NCBI RefSeq assembly: GCF_947494555.1
Contig: NZ_CANLVF010000005.1
Span: 310,001 to 374,000 of the forward strand
Reading direction: 5' to 3'
Origin: an uncultured Roseibium sp.
GTDB taxonomy: Bacteria > Pseudomonadota > Alphaproteobacteria > Rhizobiales > Stappiaceae
Length of the DNA: 64,000 nt
Under the pieces are notes generated by a model. That model had not been told where the DNA came from. It worked only from the letters and a program-made list of their open reading frames with translations, and did no database searches. Below, piece after piece: positions 16,572 through 24,875 of this stretch. The translations under genes were made by a program, and so were the position numbers. The stretch's first letter is position 1. Every line of letters begins with the position of its first letter.

Positions 16572-17102
16572 ATGGTTGAAGATGTCGTCCGTGTCCTTGG
16601 ATACAGCACACTCGGGAGCCGGCTCAAACGGATTGGTGAAAAGCTGCAAGCACAAACTCAGGGCATCGGCATGCATCTCGCCGGTGCCGAATTGCCAGCG
16701 TCCCACAACCCGGTGCTTGCCGCGCTTGACCGGAATGGACCTCTCAGCATCGGGCATCTTGCGGAGGCTGTCGGGCAAAGCCAGCCGGGCGTCACGCGGA
16801 TGGTCAACAGTCTCAAGGCATCCGGGCTGGTTGAGGGACGACAGGACGTAACCGATCGGCGCATCAACAGGATTGCCCTGACGAACAAGGGCGCAGCACT
16901 GGTCCGCCAGCTACAAGACACTTTTTGGCCGCGGATCATGATTGCGGTGAAAGACGCCTGTTCTGAGTTGGAGGGTTCACTGTTGCAGCAATTATCGCAA
17001 TTGGAAGATGCGCTGGAGGATGTCCCGTTGAAGAAACGCTGCGCCAAGGATGACATCCCGGACTGGGCGGCGCTTATGAAACAGATGGAGACCGACCGAT
17101 GA
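16572..17102 (+). CDS. MarR-family transcriptional regulator
   Basis: A 176-residue winged-helix regulator with the MarR core: LAALDRNGPLSIGHLAEAVGQSQPGVTRMVNSLKASGLVEGRQDVTDRRINRIALTNKG in separate recognisable steps, including the DRRxxxIxLT wing. GGAGGTG precedes the ATG at good spacing. It overlaps the next gene by four bases (ATGA), so it heads an operon with the ABM-fold and GNAT genes and probably represses it in the absence of a small-molecule ligand. A perfect palindrome sits in its promoter. Confidence 0.88.
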   Translation: MVEDVVRVLGYSTLGSRLKRIGEKLQAQTQGIGMHLAGAELPASHNPVLAALDRNGPLSIGHLAEAVGQSQPGVTRMVNSLKASGLVEGRQDVTDRRINRIALTNKGAALVRQLQDTFWPRIMIAVKDACSELEGSLLQQLSQLEDALEDVPLKKRCAKDDIPDWAALMKQMETDR

Positions 17103-17428
17103 TCAAACGAATCTGGCGCGGGTGGACCACACGGGAAAATGCCGACCGCTACTTTCAGATCCTGACCGGTTCAGTCATCCCCGGTATCGAAGCCATGAAG
17201 GTACCTGGCTATCTCGGCATTGAGGTCTTGCGACGTCCGCATGCCGACGGCGTGGAATTCATGACCATCATGCGCTTCCGCGCGATTGAAGACATTATCG
17301 CCTTTCAAGGTCCGGATTATGAGCGCAGCCACGTACCAGAGGCGGCACGTCAGGTCTTGAGCTGCTGGGATCAATCCGCATGGCACTATGAGCATCTGAC
17401 CAACCGCGAAGCTGCGGAGGCGAACTAA
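17099..17428 (+). CDS. ABM-fold (antibiotic biosynthesis monooxygenase-like) protein
   Basis: A 109-residue dimeric alpha/beta-barrel type protein with the pattern WTTRENADRYFQILTGSVIPGIEAMKVPGYLGIEVLRR...EFMTIMRFRAIEDIIAF. Members include quinone-forming monooxygenases, haem-degrading enzymes and proteins with no known activity, so the reaction cannot be named. It lies between MarR and GNAT genes with overlapping start and stop codons on both sides (ATGA, TAATG), so the three are translationally coupled. Confidence 0.75.
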   Translation: MIKRIWRGWTTRENADRYFQILTGSVIPGIEAMKVPGYLGIEVLRRPHADGVEFMTIMRFRAIEDIIAFQGPDYERSHVPEAARQVLSCWDQSAWHYEHLTNREAAEAN

Positions 17429-18114
17429 TGAACGATCGTTTGAACCGCGTTGTCTGGTCAGCTCTTTCGTCCCGGCAGAGCCGGATTTCAAAGGGCGGTT
17501 CGCTCGCCAGGCGGTTTGATCCAGAGATTTCCCCCTTTGCTGCCTCGAAGGACAATTCTGCCGCCGCTCTGAACGCGCTGGCGGCACTGATCGGACGGAA
17601 CGAGACACCGGTGTTCCTGCTGCAGGCCGAACAGATCCTGCTGCCAGACACACTCGTTGCTGAAAAAACTGCGCTCGGTGTCCTCATGACGGAACGTATC
17701 GCGAAGACGGCAAAGTCACATGAATTCGAGATTTCAGTGCTGTCGGATGATGACGTACCCGAAATGCTTGCGCTTGCGGAGTTGACCAAGCCAGGCCCCT
17801 TTACCAGCCGGACACCCGAACTCGGTACGTTCCTGGGTGTTAAACTCGACGGGCGGCTGGCCGCCATGGGCGGGACGCGGTTGAACCTTGAGGGTTACAC
17901 CGAGATCAGCGGACTTTGCACGCATCCGGACTATCAGGGCAGAGGTCTTGCAAGCGCCCTCACCCTACAGATTGCCGCCGACATTCGCGGGCGCGGTGAT
18001 ACGCCCTTCCTCCATGCCTATGCCGATAATCACGGTGCAATCGCGCTTTATCGCAATCTTGGATTTGAAATCTGGAGCGAAGTCAATGTCGCGGTGGTCA
18101 GCCGCAAGTCCTGA
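17428..18114 (+). CDS. GNAT-family N-acetyltransferase
   Basis: A 228-residue acetyltransferase. The catalytic GNAT domain is in the C-terminal half, with motif A in GLCTHPDYQGRGLASALTLQ (about 165-184; acetyl-CoA loop QGRGLA) and motif B in FLHAYADNHGAIALYRNLGFE (about 193-213). The N-terminal 90 residues are a degenerate GNAT-like or accessory region. It would acetylate an unidentified small amine, and its operon with a MarR regulator suggests a detoxification role. Confidence 0.85.
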   Translation: MNDRLNRVVWSALSSRQSRISKGGSLARRFDPEISPFAASKDNSAAALNALAALIGRNETPVFLLQAEQILLPDTLVAEKTALGVLMTERIAKTAKSHEFEISVLSDDDVPEMLALAELTKPGPFTSRTPELGTFLGVKLDGRLAAMGGTRLNLEGYTEISGLCTHPDYQGRGLASALTLQIAADIRGRGDTPFLHAYADNHGAIALYRNLGFEIWSEVNVAVVSRKS

Positions 18115-18145
18115 CGTGTTCAATTCATACAAGCTCAGCGTCTGC

Positions 18146-18655
18146 TCAGGCCTCAGCCCGCTGCTCGAATTCCCTTAGGCGTTGCCGCAGATACTTGGCA
18201 GCCGAACGGTAATGACTCGGGCCTGCGGCTTCTGCCCAGCGGCCGGTTGTCCAGGCGTTGTTCGCTCCTTTCATAGGTCCAGCATAGAGGTCCTGATCCG
18301 ACAGTTTTTCGACCAAGTCCATCAGCTTCAGGTGATTCTGTTCAAGAAGCGCTACGGCCTCGAGCCAGCTCATGTCCTCCTGCTGTTTTCTGAGGTCCGC
18401 ATTGTACCTCCTGGTCTCATTCCACTTGTATCCCTTTGCTGGAAAATGAACCGTCTTGCCGAGCTGGCCGTCCGCATACCAGCCCGTGAATAATTCAATC
18501 CAGTGAGCACGGTGCGCGACGATGTCTTTCGGCGAAATGCCTTCGCCGTCTGCCTCTAGCTGCAGCGCAATGGGTAGCTTTTCCAAAAGAAGTTCCAGTT
18601 TCGCAAACTCCTTTTCGGCCAGTGACAAAAGGTCCTGTTTCGACTGTGCTGCCAT
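18146..18655 (-). CDS. ClbS/DfsB family four-helix protein (DUF1706)
   Basis: A 169-residue soluble protein with the DUF1706 signature KGYKWNETRRYN near residues 83-94 and a four-helix DinB-like layout. Characterised relatives include ClbS, which opens the colibactin cyclopropane and protects DNA, and DfsB. Most members are uncharacterised, so the substrate is unknown. I moved the start to the ATG at 18655 because GGAGGG lies six bases upstream. It is convergent with the GNAT gene. Confidence 0.8.
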   Translation of the reverse strand: MAAQSKQDLLSLAEKEFAKLELLLEKLPIALQLEADGEGISPKDIVAHRAHWIELFTGWYADGQLGKTVHFPAKGYKWNETRRYNADLRKQQEDMSWLEAVALLEQNHLKLMDLVEKLSDQDLYAGPMKGANNAWTTGRWAEAAGPSHYRSAAKYLRQRLREFEQRAEA

Positions 18656-18912
18656 ATCAAACCCTCCGGACACCTTGCACTGGACCGAAGTTCAAACCTC
18701 ACGACATTGATTTTTGACAAAAGGGTTCCACGAAACATCCCAAGCGGCCCAAAGATCGGGGACATGTTGCCCTCAAACACCTGGGTAACCCATCCAGAGT
18801 TGCAATCCGGCAACACGCGGAGACAACATGATTTGCGTCAAACGCAGATATTGCAATCATTAGGCGCATCGCCTAGCCAATCTACACCTGATAATAATGA
18901 CTAGGTTAGACA

Positions 18913-19308
18913 ATGCGCATTCTATTTGGTTTGATTTTTCTCTTACTCCTTTCCTCCTTCAGTATTGCCGATACAATCCGTCAAACCATACCGGCCAACA
19001 AATCGTCGGCGGTAGGTCTTCACGGAACCTACAGTCCTGAATGTGAAAGCGGCGTAACTCCCCAGATTAAGGTGACCAGGGAGCCCGAAAACGGCAGCGT
19101 CTCCTTTCAGCAGATAAACACCAAACTCGGCGAAAAAGCCGGTCGCTGCGCCGGCAGGCCTGTGAGGGGAACCGTCGTGGTGTACAAGCCCAACAGGGGC
19201 TTCCGCGGCAAGGACGTCTTTCGGATCAGATTCACAATGGACATGTATGACTATGGTTCTGCCAAGATCAGGAACGTGGCCCATAAATACACTATCGAGG
19301 TGAAGTAG
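18913..19308 (+). CDS. Exported hypothetical protein
   Basis: A 131-residue protein with an N-terminal signal peptide (MRILFGLIFLLLLSSFSIAD). The mature part is a small beta-rich domain with two cysteines (in SPECESG and GRCAGRPV). It includes EPENGSVSFQQ and VVYKPNRGFRGKDVFRIRF, a pattern seen in cadherin- or Ig-like repeat segments with KAPxHGTVxF...YTPNxGFxGxDxF. I do not know its function. It is probably periplasmic. A perfect 6-bp inverted repeat (TAGGCG / CGCCTA, 18861-18875) lies upstream. Confidence 0.65.
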   Translation: MRILFGLIFLLLLSSFSIADTIRQTIPANKSSAVGLHGTYSPECESGVTPQIKVTREPENGSVSFQQINTKLGEKAGRCAGRPVRGTVVVYKPNRGFRGKDVFRIRFTMDMYDYGSAKIRNVAHKYTIEVK

Positions 19309-19354
19309 GCTGCGCGGCGCGCGGATCTGTGTTTGATCGCTGATTGAACAGAGT

Positions 19355-20677
19355 TTATCTGTCTCGCCAGTCGTAAAACCAGTAGGCGCCTTGGAGAAAG
19401 AGTTTTCGGAACGCTGGAAGGGGAAACTTGCGAAGGGGCGCTTGAAGCGGCGCGGGCAGTTCCTGCTGCTTCAGTGAGCCGGTTATCAAGCCAGCCAGCT
19501 TTTCGCCTGAAATTGAGGCCATGGCGACGCCGCTGCCATGCCAGCCCATGGCTGCGTATATCCCCTCCATGCCCGGAATCTCACCAACGAACGGTGTCAA
19601 GGAGCGCGCGATGCAGACATTGCCGTGCCAGCTGAAGTCTGCCTCGACGTGTGCCCAGGCTGGGAACATCGTTTCGAAGTCGCTGCGTGCCCGTTTTCGC
19701 ATTGCTGCCAGAGCCGGTTCGTTGTCGAAAATTCCACCTCGCGTCCCGAACAGGAACCGACCGTCCGGCAACAGACGGAAGTAATGCAGCAAAATTCTGG
19801 TGTCCACGGCCATTGTGTCCGCGGTCCATCCCTGATCCGACAGTTCGTCTGCGCTCAGGGGCCGCGTGACCTGGATGGAGGACATCACCGGCAGTGTCCG
19901 CCCGTATAACCAGTTTGGCACGTTCTCACGCGCATAACCGTTACCTGCAAGCACGACCTTTTTCGCGCGCACAAAGCCTTGCTCTGTTTCAAGCCTCCAG
20001 CGGTCGCCGTCCCGGCTGAGCCCTGTGACCGGTGATTTGCCAAAAATCCGTGCACCGGCTCTGCGCACCTCGTCGCCAAGTGCGAGCACATATTTCATTG
20101 GGTTGAGAGCAAAACCATATGGCACATGAAGACCGCCGTGAAATCCGGGGCCGCCATAACCTTCTGCATCCAGGTCCGCCTTAGACAGAACGCGTGCCTT
20201 GATACCAAAATTTTCTTTCAGGAATGCGGCTTCATCGCCGAGGCTGCGCAGATCCCTGGCCCGATGGGCCAGGTAGATCTCGCCGTTCGAGTGACAATCT
20301 GCATCAATGTTCCAGTCTTTGAGCCTTTGCGCGACGAGATTGATACCGGCGACCTGGTAAGCGACAAATTTTCGCGCTTCATCAAGTCCGAACCTTCGGA
20401 TCAGCTGATGCTCGTCCAGCTTGGTCCCTCCGAGGCAACAGAAGCCGCCGTTGCGGCCGGACGCGCCAAAGCCGACATGTTCGGCCTCCAGAATGCACAC
20501 TGACGCACCGCTTTGTGCCAGTTTCAATGCGGCGCTGAGACCGGCAAAGCCTGCTCCGATGACCGCCACGTCAAAGAGCGCGTTGCCCATGAGTTGACGA
20601 TCTGAGCGCACATTGTCGACGCTTGCTTCCCAATAGCTGCCGATTGTTGCACTGGGGGGCTTGTTCTGCTGCAGCAT
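19355..20677 (-). CDS. FAD-dependent amine oxidoreductase (DadA/PuuB-like), copy 2
   Basis: A 440-residue DAO-type flavoprotein. The FAD-binding dinucleotide motif GAGFAGLSAALKLAQSGASV lies near residues 41-60 and is followed by FGASGRNGGF, the signature of PuuB-like oxidoreductases. A C-terminal FAD motif (GWHGSGVAMASISGEKLAG) and the ending FYDWRDR also fit. It starts one base after the stop of the upstream copy, so the two are co-transcribed. It would oxidise a primary or secondary amine or amino acid; the substrate is unknown. The ATG at 20677 is preferred over an upstream TTG. Confidence 0.82.
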   Translation of the reverse strand: MLQQNKPPSATIGSYWEASVDNVRSDRQLMGNALFDVAVIGAGFAGLSAALKLAQSGASVCILEAEHVGFGASGRNGGFCCLGGTKLDEHQLIRRFGLDEARKFVAYQVAGINLVAQRLKDWNIDADCHSNGEIYLAHRARDLRSLGDEAAFLKENFGIKARVLSKADLDAEGYGGPGFHGGLHVPYGFALNPMKYVLALGDEVRRAGARIFGKSPVTGLSRDGDRWRLETEQGFVRAKKVVLAGNGYARENVPNWLYGRTLPVMSSIQVTRPLSADELSDQGWTADTMAVDTRILLHYFRLLPDGRFLFGTRGGIFDNEPALAAMRKRARSDFETMFPAWAHVEADFSWHGNVCIARSLTPFVGEIPGMEGIYAAMGWHGSGVAMASISGEKLAGLITGSLKQQELPAPLQAPLRKFPLPAFRKLFLQGAYWFYDWRDR

Positions 20678-20678
20678 G

Positions 20679-22004
20679 TCAGATCCCAAGCCTGTCGCGC
20701 AGTGAAAACCAGGTCATTGCCAGAACAAGTAGCGGAAACCGCAGCCGGTCACCGCCGGGAAAGGCGGGAATGTTCAGCTTCTCGAAGACATCGAAACGGC
20801 CAGCGGTTCCTACAACGGCTTCCGCCAGGATCTGTCCGCCGAGGGTCGCCATGGCGACCCCGTGCCCCGAGTAGCCCGCCGCGGTCAGCGTGTTGGGCGC
20901 CAGCCTTTTGAAAAAGGGCATCCGTTTCGGTGTAATCGCCAGTGTCCCGCCCCAGCCATAGTCTATGCGGGCATCTTTCAACTGGGGAAATATCTCCAGC
21001 ATCGGCGCTTGCACGAACGACTTTATGTCTTGTGGAAAGCGATATCCGTAGTTCTCGCCGCCACCGAACAAGAGCCGGCGATCCGCTGAGAGACGAAAAT
21101 AGTTGATCACGAACTTGCTGTCAGCGACCGCAGCGTTGTTGGCGATAAGTCCCTTTGCCTCGCTTTCGGAGAAAGGCTCCGTGGCGACAATGTAATTGTT
21201 GATCGGCATGACATGCGCAGCGGTTTCTCGATCGAGCCGCCCGAGATACCCGTTACAGGCCAGGATCAAATGATCCGCTGAGACCTCGCCTTGACCGGTT
21301 GCAACGGTAATCTTGCCGCTGCCCTTGCCGCGCATGGAGGAGACGGTCGTTTCTTCAAAGATCTTTGCCCCGGCTGCCTCGGCCGCCCGTCCGAGACCAA
21401 GCGCAAAATTGAGCGGATGAAGATGACCGGCCCCCATATCGAGCGAACCGCCAAAATAACGGGGACTGCCGACATGGTCCTTTATTTCATCCGGGCCGAC
21501 GAAACGAATGTCTTCATAGCCGTAGTTGAGGTGCAGGTGCTCGACATAGTCCCGGCTTTCGTCAACATAGGCCTTGCGATGATCGGCGTGAAGGATCCCG
21601 GGCGCGAAATCACACGCGATAGCGTGCCGCGATACGAGGTCCTTGACCAGATCCTTGGACTGTTCGGCCAAATCCCAGAGGAGCTTTGCGTGCGCCACGC
21701 CGTGCCGTTCCTCCAGCACGGTTTGCTCAACCCGCTGGCCCGAGCCAACCTGACCGCCATTGCGTCCCGACGCGCCCCAGCCAACCCTGTTGGCTTCGAG
21801 AAGGATCACGTCAAGTCCGCGTTCCGCAAGATGAAGTGCAGCCGAAAGGCCCGTATACCCGCCTCCGACAATACAGACCTGGCAGGCGCGCCGGCCCTCC
21901 AATGGAGGTTGCGATGTGGTCCAGTTCGCGGTTGCCGCATAGTATGATGGGGCGTGAAGGCCCGGCGTATCGTTCGCCGTCAGGAGATCTAGCGCTGTCA
22001 GCAT
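20679..22004 (-). CDS. puuB: Gamma-glutamylputrescine oxidoreductase-like FAD enzyme
   Basis: A 441-residue flavoprotein closely matching the PuuB pattern from end to end: SYYAATANWTT at the N terminus, VCIVGGGYTGLSAALHLAERG (FAD), GWGASGRNGGQ, HLHPLNFALG, INYFRLSADRRLLFGGG, YSGHGVAMATLGG and the terminal FSLRDRLGI. In the Puu pathway PuuB oxidises gamma-glutamylputrescine to its aldehyde. No puuA, puuC or puuD lies nearby, so the physiological substrate could be another amine. The ATG at 22004 fits the family; another ATG at 22061 would add 19 atypical residues. Confidence 0.8.
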   Translation of the reverse strand: MLTALDLLTANDTPGLHAPSYYAATANWTTSQPPLEGRRACQVCIVGGGYTGLSAALHLAERGLDVILLEANRVGWGASGRNGGQVGSGQRVEQTVLEERHGVAHAKLLWDLAEQSKDLVKDLVSRHAIACDFAPGILHADHRKAYVDESRDYVEHLHLNYGYEDIRFVGPDEIKDHVGSPRYFGGSLDMGAGHLHPLNFALGLGRAAEAAGAKIFEETTVSSMRGKGSGKITVATGQGEVSADHLILACNGYLGRLDRETAAHVMPINNYIVATEPFSESEAKGLIANNAAVADSKFVINYFRLSADRRLLFGGGENYGYRFPQDIKSFVQAPMLEIFPQLKDARIDYGWGGTLAITPKRMPFFKRLAPNTLTAAGYSGHGVAMATLGGQILAEAVVGTAGRFDVFEKLNIPAFPGGDRLRFPLLVLAMTWFSLRDRLGI

Positions 22005-22064
22005 CGCGGCTCGCCGGCTCCTTTGTTTACACGCGCTGTGACCTATAGCGTCACCATCCATCGT

Positions 22065-22076
22065 TCAAGCGCTTGA
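22065..22076. promoter_or_regulatory. Palindrome upstream of the puuB-like operon
   Basis: The perfect 12-bp palindrome TCAAGCGCTTGA lies 61 bases upstream of the chosen puuB-like start, in the divergent region. It may be an operator; no regulator gene is adjacent. Confidence 0.35.
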
Positions 22077-22200
22077 TTCAAGGTGAAGTCAACTCTCAGC
22101 GAGGAAGTTTTTGCTTGATTTTGCAAGCCCTTGCAACTCACCCTGCGTTAACTGGCACCCTTGACAGCCTGCGCGTGACCCGTGACATGTTCAAATTCAG

Positions 22201-22455
22201 ATGACCCAAAAGGAAGGCAAAACTGTGTTAGGTCCCACGGAACACCCCTGGCTCGACCCTTTGTGGCGGCGTGTCGCGCTTGTCGTATTTTGCGGCGGCT
22301 GGACAATAATGGAATACGCACTCGGCAATCCGGGCTGGGCGATTTTCATCGGAGCTGTCACGCTCTATGCCGGATGGAGCTATTTGTTTGCCTACAAAGG
22401 TCCGGATGACCCGACCCGGCAGACGCGGCCAAGGATGGACGAAAGCGAGGAATAG
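22201..22455 (+). CDS. DUF3329-like small membrane protein
   Basis: An 84-residue protein with two hydrophobic segments (about 25-42 and 46-68) and the pattern HPWLDPLWRRVALVVFCGGWTIMEYALGNPGWAIFIGAVTLY. This fits the DUF3329 group of small alphaproteobacterial membrane proteins. Function is unknown. It ends eight bases before the cis/trans isomerase gene, so it may be translated from the same mRNA and could be involved in its membrane context. Confidence 0.65.
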   Translation: MTQKEGKTVLGPTEHPWLDPLWRRVALVVFCGGWTIMEYALGNPGWAIFIGAVTLYAGWSYLFAYKGPDDPTRQTRPRMDESEE

Positions 22456-22463
22456 CCGAAATC

Positions 22464-24845
22464 ATGCAATGGGACAGTGTTACTCGATTTTCTGGAATTC
22501 TCATGTTGGAGAGAATACTCCCGTTTGCGATTTTTCTGCTGTTCTGCCTTATTGCCGGTATCCAGAATTCCTCGGCAAGCGATAGGCCAAGTCCGAGCCT
22601 GTCATCCGTACAGGACACGCTGAACAAACGCTGCGTTGTCTGCCATGGCTGTTACGATGCTCCCTGCCAGCTAAAGCTTTCATCACCGGACGGATGGCTT
22701 CGTGGAGCCACCAAAGCCAGGGTGTATGATTCTTCCCGTCTTGAAGACGCACCGATGACCCGCCTCGGGATCGACGCCAAAACAGTGCCCGAATGGCGCC
22801 AAAAGGGGTTTTTCCCGGTTACAGGTGAAAATGGTTCTTCGTCCGTGTTCAAGGCATTGCTCGAGGCGGGACGCAATCAGAAATTCACATTAGGAGCTGC
22901 GCTGCCGGACGACATCAACCTCAGCCCTCTGCGGCGCAACAGTTGTCCCTCCCCGACTGAAGTCACCGACTATCTTTCCGATCATCCCTATGGCGGAATG
23001 CCATTCGCGACAGCACCGCTGCCCTACGCAGACTATCTCAATCTCCTTGTGTGGGCCGCAGACGGCGCTCCATCCCCGACTGAAACCACACCGCTTCCAG
23101 AAAGCGCGTTAGCGGAAATCGCCAAGATTGAAGCTTTCTTCAACGCCGCAGACCCAAAATCGAGTCTGGTTGCCCGGTACATTTACGAGCATCTCTTCCT
23201 GGCGCATTTGCATCTTGAGGGCGGCGGCACGAGACTTTTTTTTCGTCTCATCCGCTCACGGACAGGACCCGGCGAACCTGCGGATGAAATCCCTTCCAGA
23301 CGACCGTTCGATGATCCGGGCGGGCCGTTTTTCTATCGGCTCCTTCCGCTCGACGGCACCATCCTGCACAAGGAACACATTGTCTACCCAATCGGCAGCG
23401 AGCGTCTCAAACGCTACCAGGGTCTGTTCCTGAGTGACGACTGGTCGCTTAGTGTGCTTCCGCCCTATTCCAGGCAAGCGGGTGGAAACCCGTTATCGAC
23501 ATTCCGGGCGATCCCGGCGGGTAGCCGGTATCAGTTCCTTCTGGACGATGCGCTCTATTTCGTGCGCACATTTATTCGCGGTCCCGTCTGTTACGGCCAG
23601 GTTGCAGTGAATGTGATTCAAGACCGCTTCTGGGTCTCGTTTCTCGATCCTGGCACGGACCTATCCGTCACCGATCCGAGCTTCCTGCAGGAAGCCATCC
23701 CGATCCTGGAACTTCCTGTCGCCGTTTCCGATGACAAGATCACGGAACGGCTGAAGAGTTTTCTTCTGGTCAGTCCGATCAAGTATCAGGCATTCCGGCA
23801 GAAACGCTATGCGGAAAGAGCATTGAAAAAGGGAGGACTTGGATATTCCGACATTTGGGATGGTGACGGAAACAACAAGGATGCGCGGCTTACGATCTAT
23901 CGAAATTTCTCCTCAGCGTCGGTTGTCACCGGCTACAAAGGTACGGTCCCCAAGACCGCCTGGGTGATCGACTTTCCACTTTTTGAGCGAATATACTACG
24001 ACCTGGTTGCCGGTTTTGATGTCTTCGGCAATGTCGAGCACCAGCTTACGACAAGAATGTACATGGACAACCTTCGCCGCGAAGGGGAACGCATGTTCTT
24101 GTATTTCCTGCCTGCCGACGTGCGTGATGCATTGCATGACAGCTGGTATCGCGGTCCGCTGGCCAATCTCATTGATTTGTGGAAAGAAAGCCCGATCGAC
24201 GTTGCAACACCCACTGACATCGACTTTCGAACAGACAATCCGAAGGCGGAATTTCTCCAGGAACAACTCAGAATACCGCCGAAGCTTTGGCCGCTCAGTG
24301 ATCCGATCAACAGGTGCACAGGCGATCAATGCGCCAGTGCAACAAGTGTCGCGGGTCAGCTTCGTGTCCTCAGTGGACAGCCCGCCCCTTTCGCGAAATT
24401 CTTACCGGACATCTCCGTTCTGGTGGCCGAAGACGGCGGATCGCACGAAGTTTTCACGCTCGCCCACGATATGGCGCACAGCAATGTCGCCTTCATCTTC
24501 AATGAGGACCTGCGCCGGGAACCCGACAAGGACGAGTTGACGATTGTGCCCGGCCAGTTCAGCAGTTACCCGAACTTCGTTTTCCGGGTAAACGCGAAGG
24601 ATGTTCCCGACTTCGTTCAGGACGTGCGCGCAATCCGGAGCCAGAAAGACTTCCTGAACGTTGTCGAACGTTATGGAGTGCGCAGGACAGATGCGAGGTT
24701 CTGGCAAACCTTCGACCTGATCCAATCATCGCTTAACGCCCAAAATGCAATCCAGGCCGGTCTTCTTGATCTCAATCGCTACAACGATCCGAAACCCCTC
24801 GATCCGATCGAAAGGCTGTTTGAATTCACCTTTTCGGTAGACTGA
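22464..24845 (+). CDS. cti: Periplasmic fatty acid cis/trans isomerase (Cti)
   Basis: A 793-residue exported haem protein. The signal/anchor segment (about 14-34) is followed by a c-type haem motif CVVCHGC (Cys57, Cys60, His61) in DTLNKRCVVCHGCYDAPCQLKL, typical of Cti. The long body contains family stretches such as RYIYEHLFLAHLHLE and SNVAFIFNEDLRREP. Cti converts cis-unsaturated membrane fatty acids directly to trans isomers under solvent or heat stress. It is best known from Pseudomonas and Vibrio. An internal ATG at 22503 would give a cleaner signal peptide. Confidence 0.9.
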   Translation: MQWDSVTRFSGILMLERILPFAIFLLFCLIAGIQNSSASDRPSPSLSSVQDTLNKRCVVCHGCYDAPCQLKLSSPDGWLRGATKARVYDSSRLEDAPMTRLGIDAKTVPEWRQKGFFPVTGENGSSSVFKALLEAGRNQKFTLGAALPDDINLSPLRRNSCPSPTEVTDYLSDHPYGGMPFATAPLPYADYLNLLVWAADGAPSPTETTPLPESALAEIAKIEAFFNAADPKSSLVARYIYEHLFLAHLHLEGGGTRLFFRLIRSRTGPGEPADEIPSRRPFDDPGGPFFYRLLPLDGTILHKEHIVYPIGSERLKRYQGLFLSDDWSLSVLPPYSRQAGGNPLSTFRAIPAGSRYQFLLDDALYFVRTFIRGPVCYGQVAVNVIQDRFWVSFLDPGTDLSVTDPSFLQEAIPILELPVAVSDDKITERLKSFLLVSPIKYQAFRQKRYAERALKKGGLGYSDIWDGDGNNKDARLTIYRNFSSASVVTGYKGTVPKTAWVIDFPLFERIYYDLVAGFDVFGNVEHQLTTRMYMDNLRREGERMFLYFLPADVRDALHDSWYRGPLANLIDLWKESPIDVATPTDIDFRTDNPKAEFLQEQLRIPPKLWPLSDPINRCTGDQCASATSVAGQLRVLSGQPAPFAKFLPDISVLVAEDGGSHEVFTLAHDMAHSNVAFIFNEDLRREPDKDELTIVPGQFSSYPNFVFRVNAKDVPDFVQDVRAIRSQKDFLNVVERYGVRRTDARFWQTFDLIQSSLNAQNAIQAGLLDLNRYNDPKPLDPIERLFEFTFSVD

Positions 24846-24875
24846 CAAACAACGGCGCAGACAAAGAACACATTC

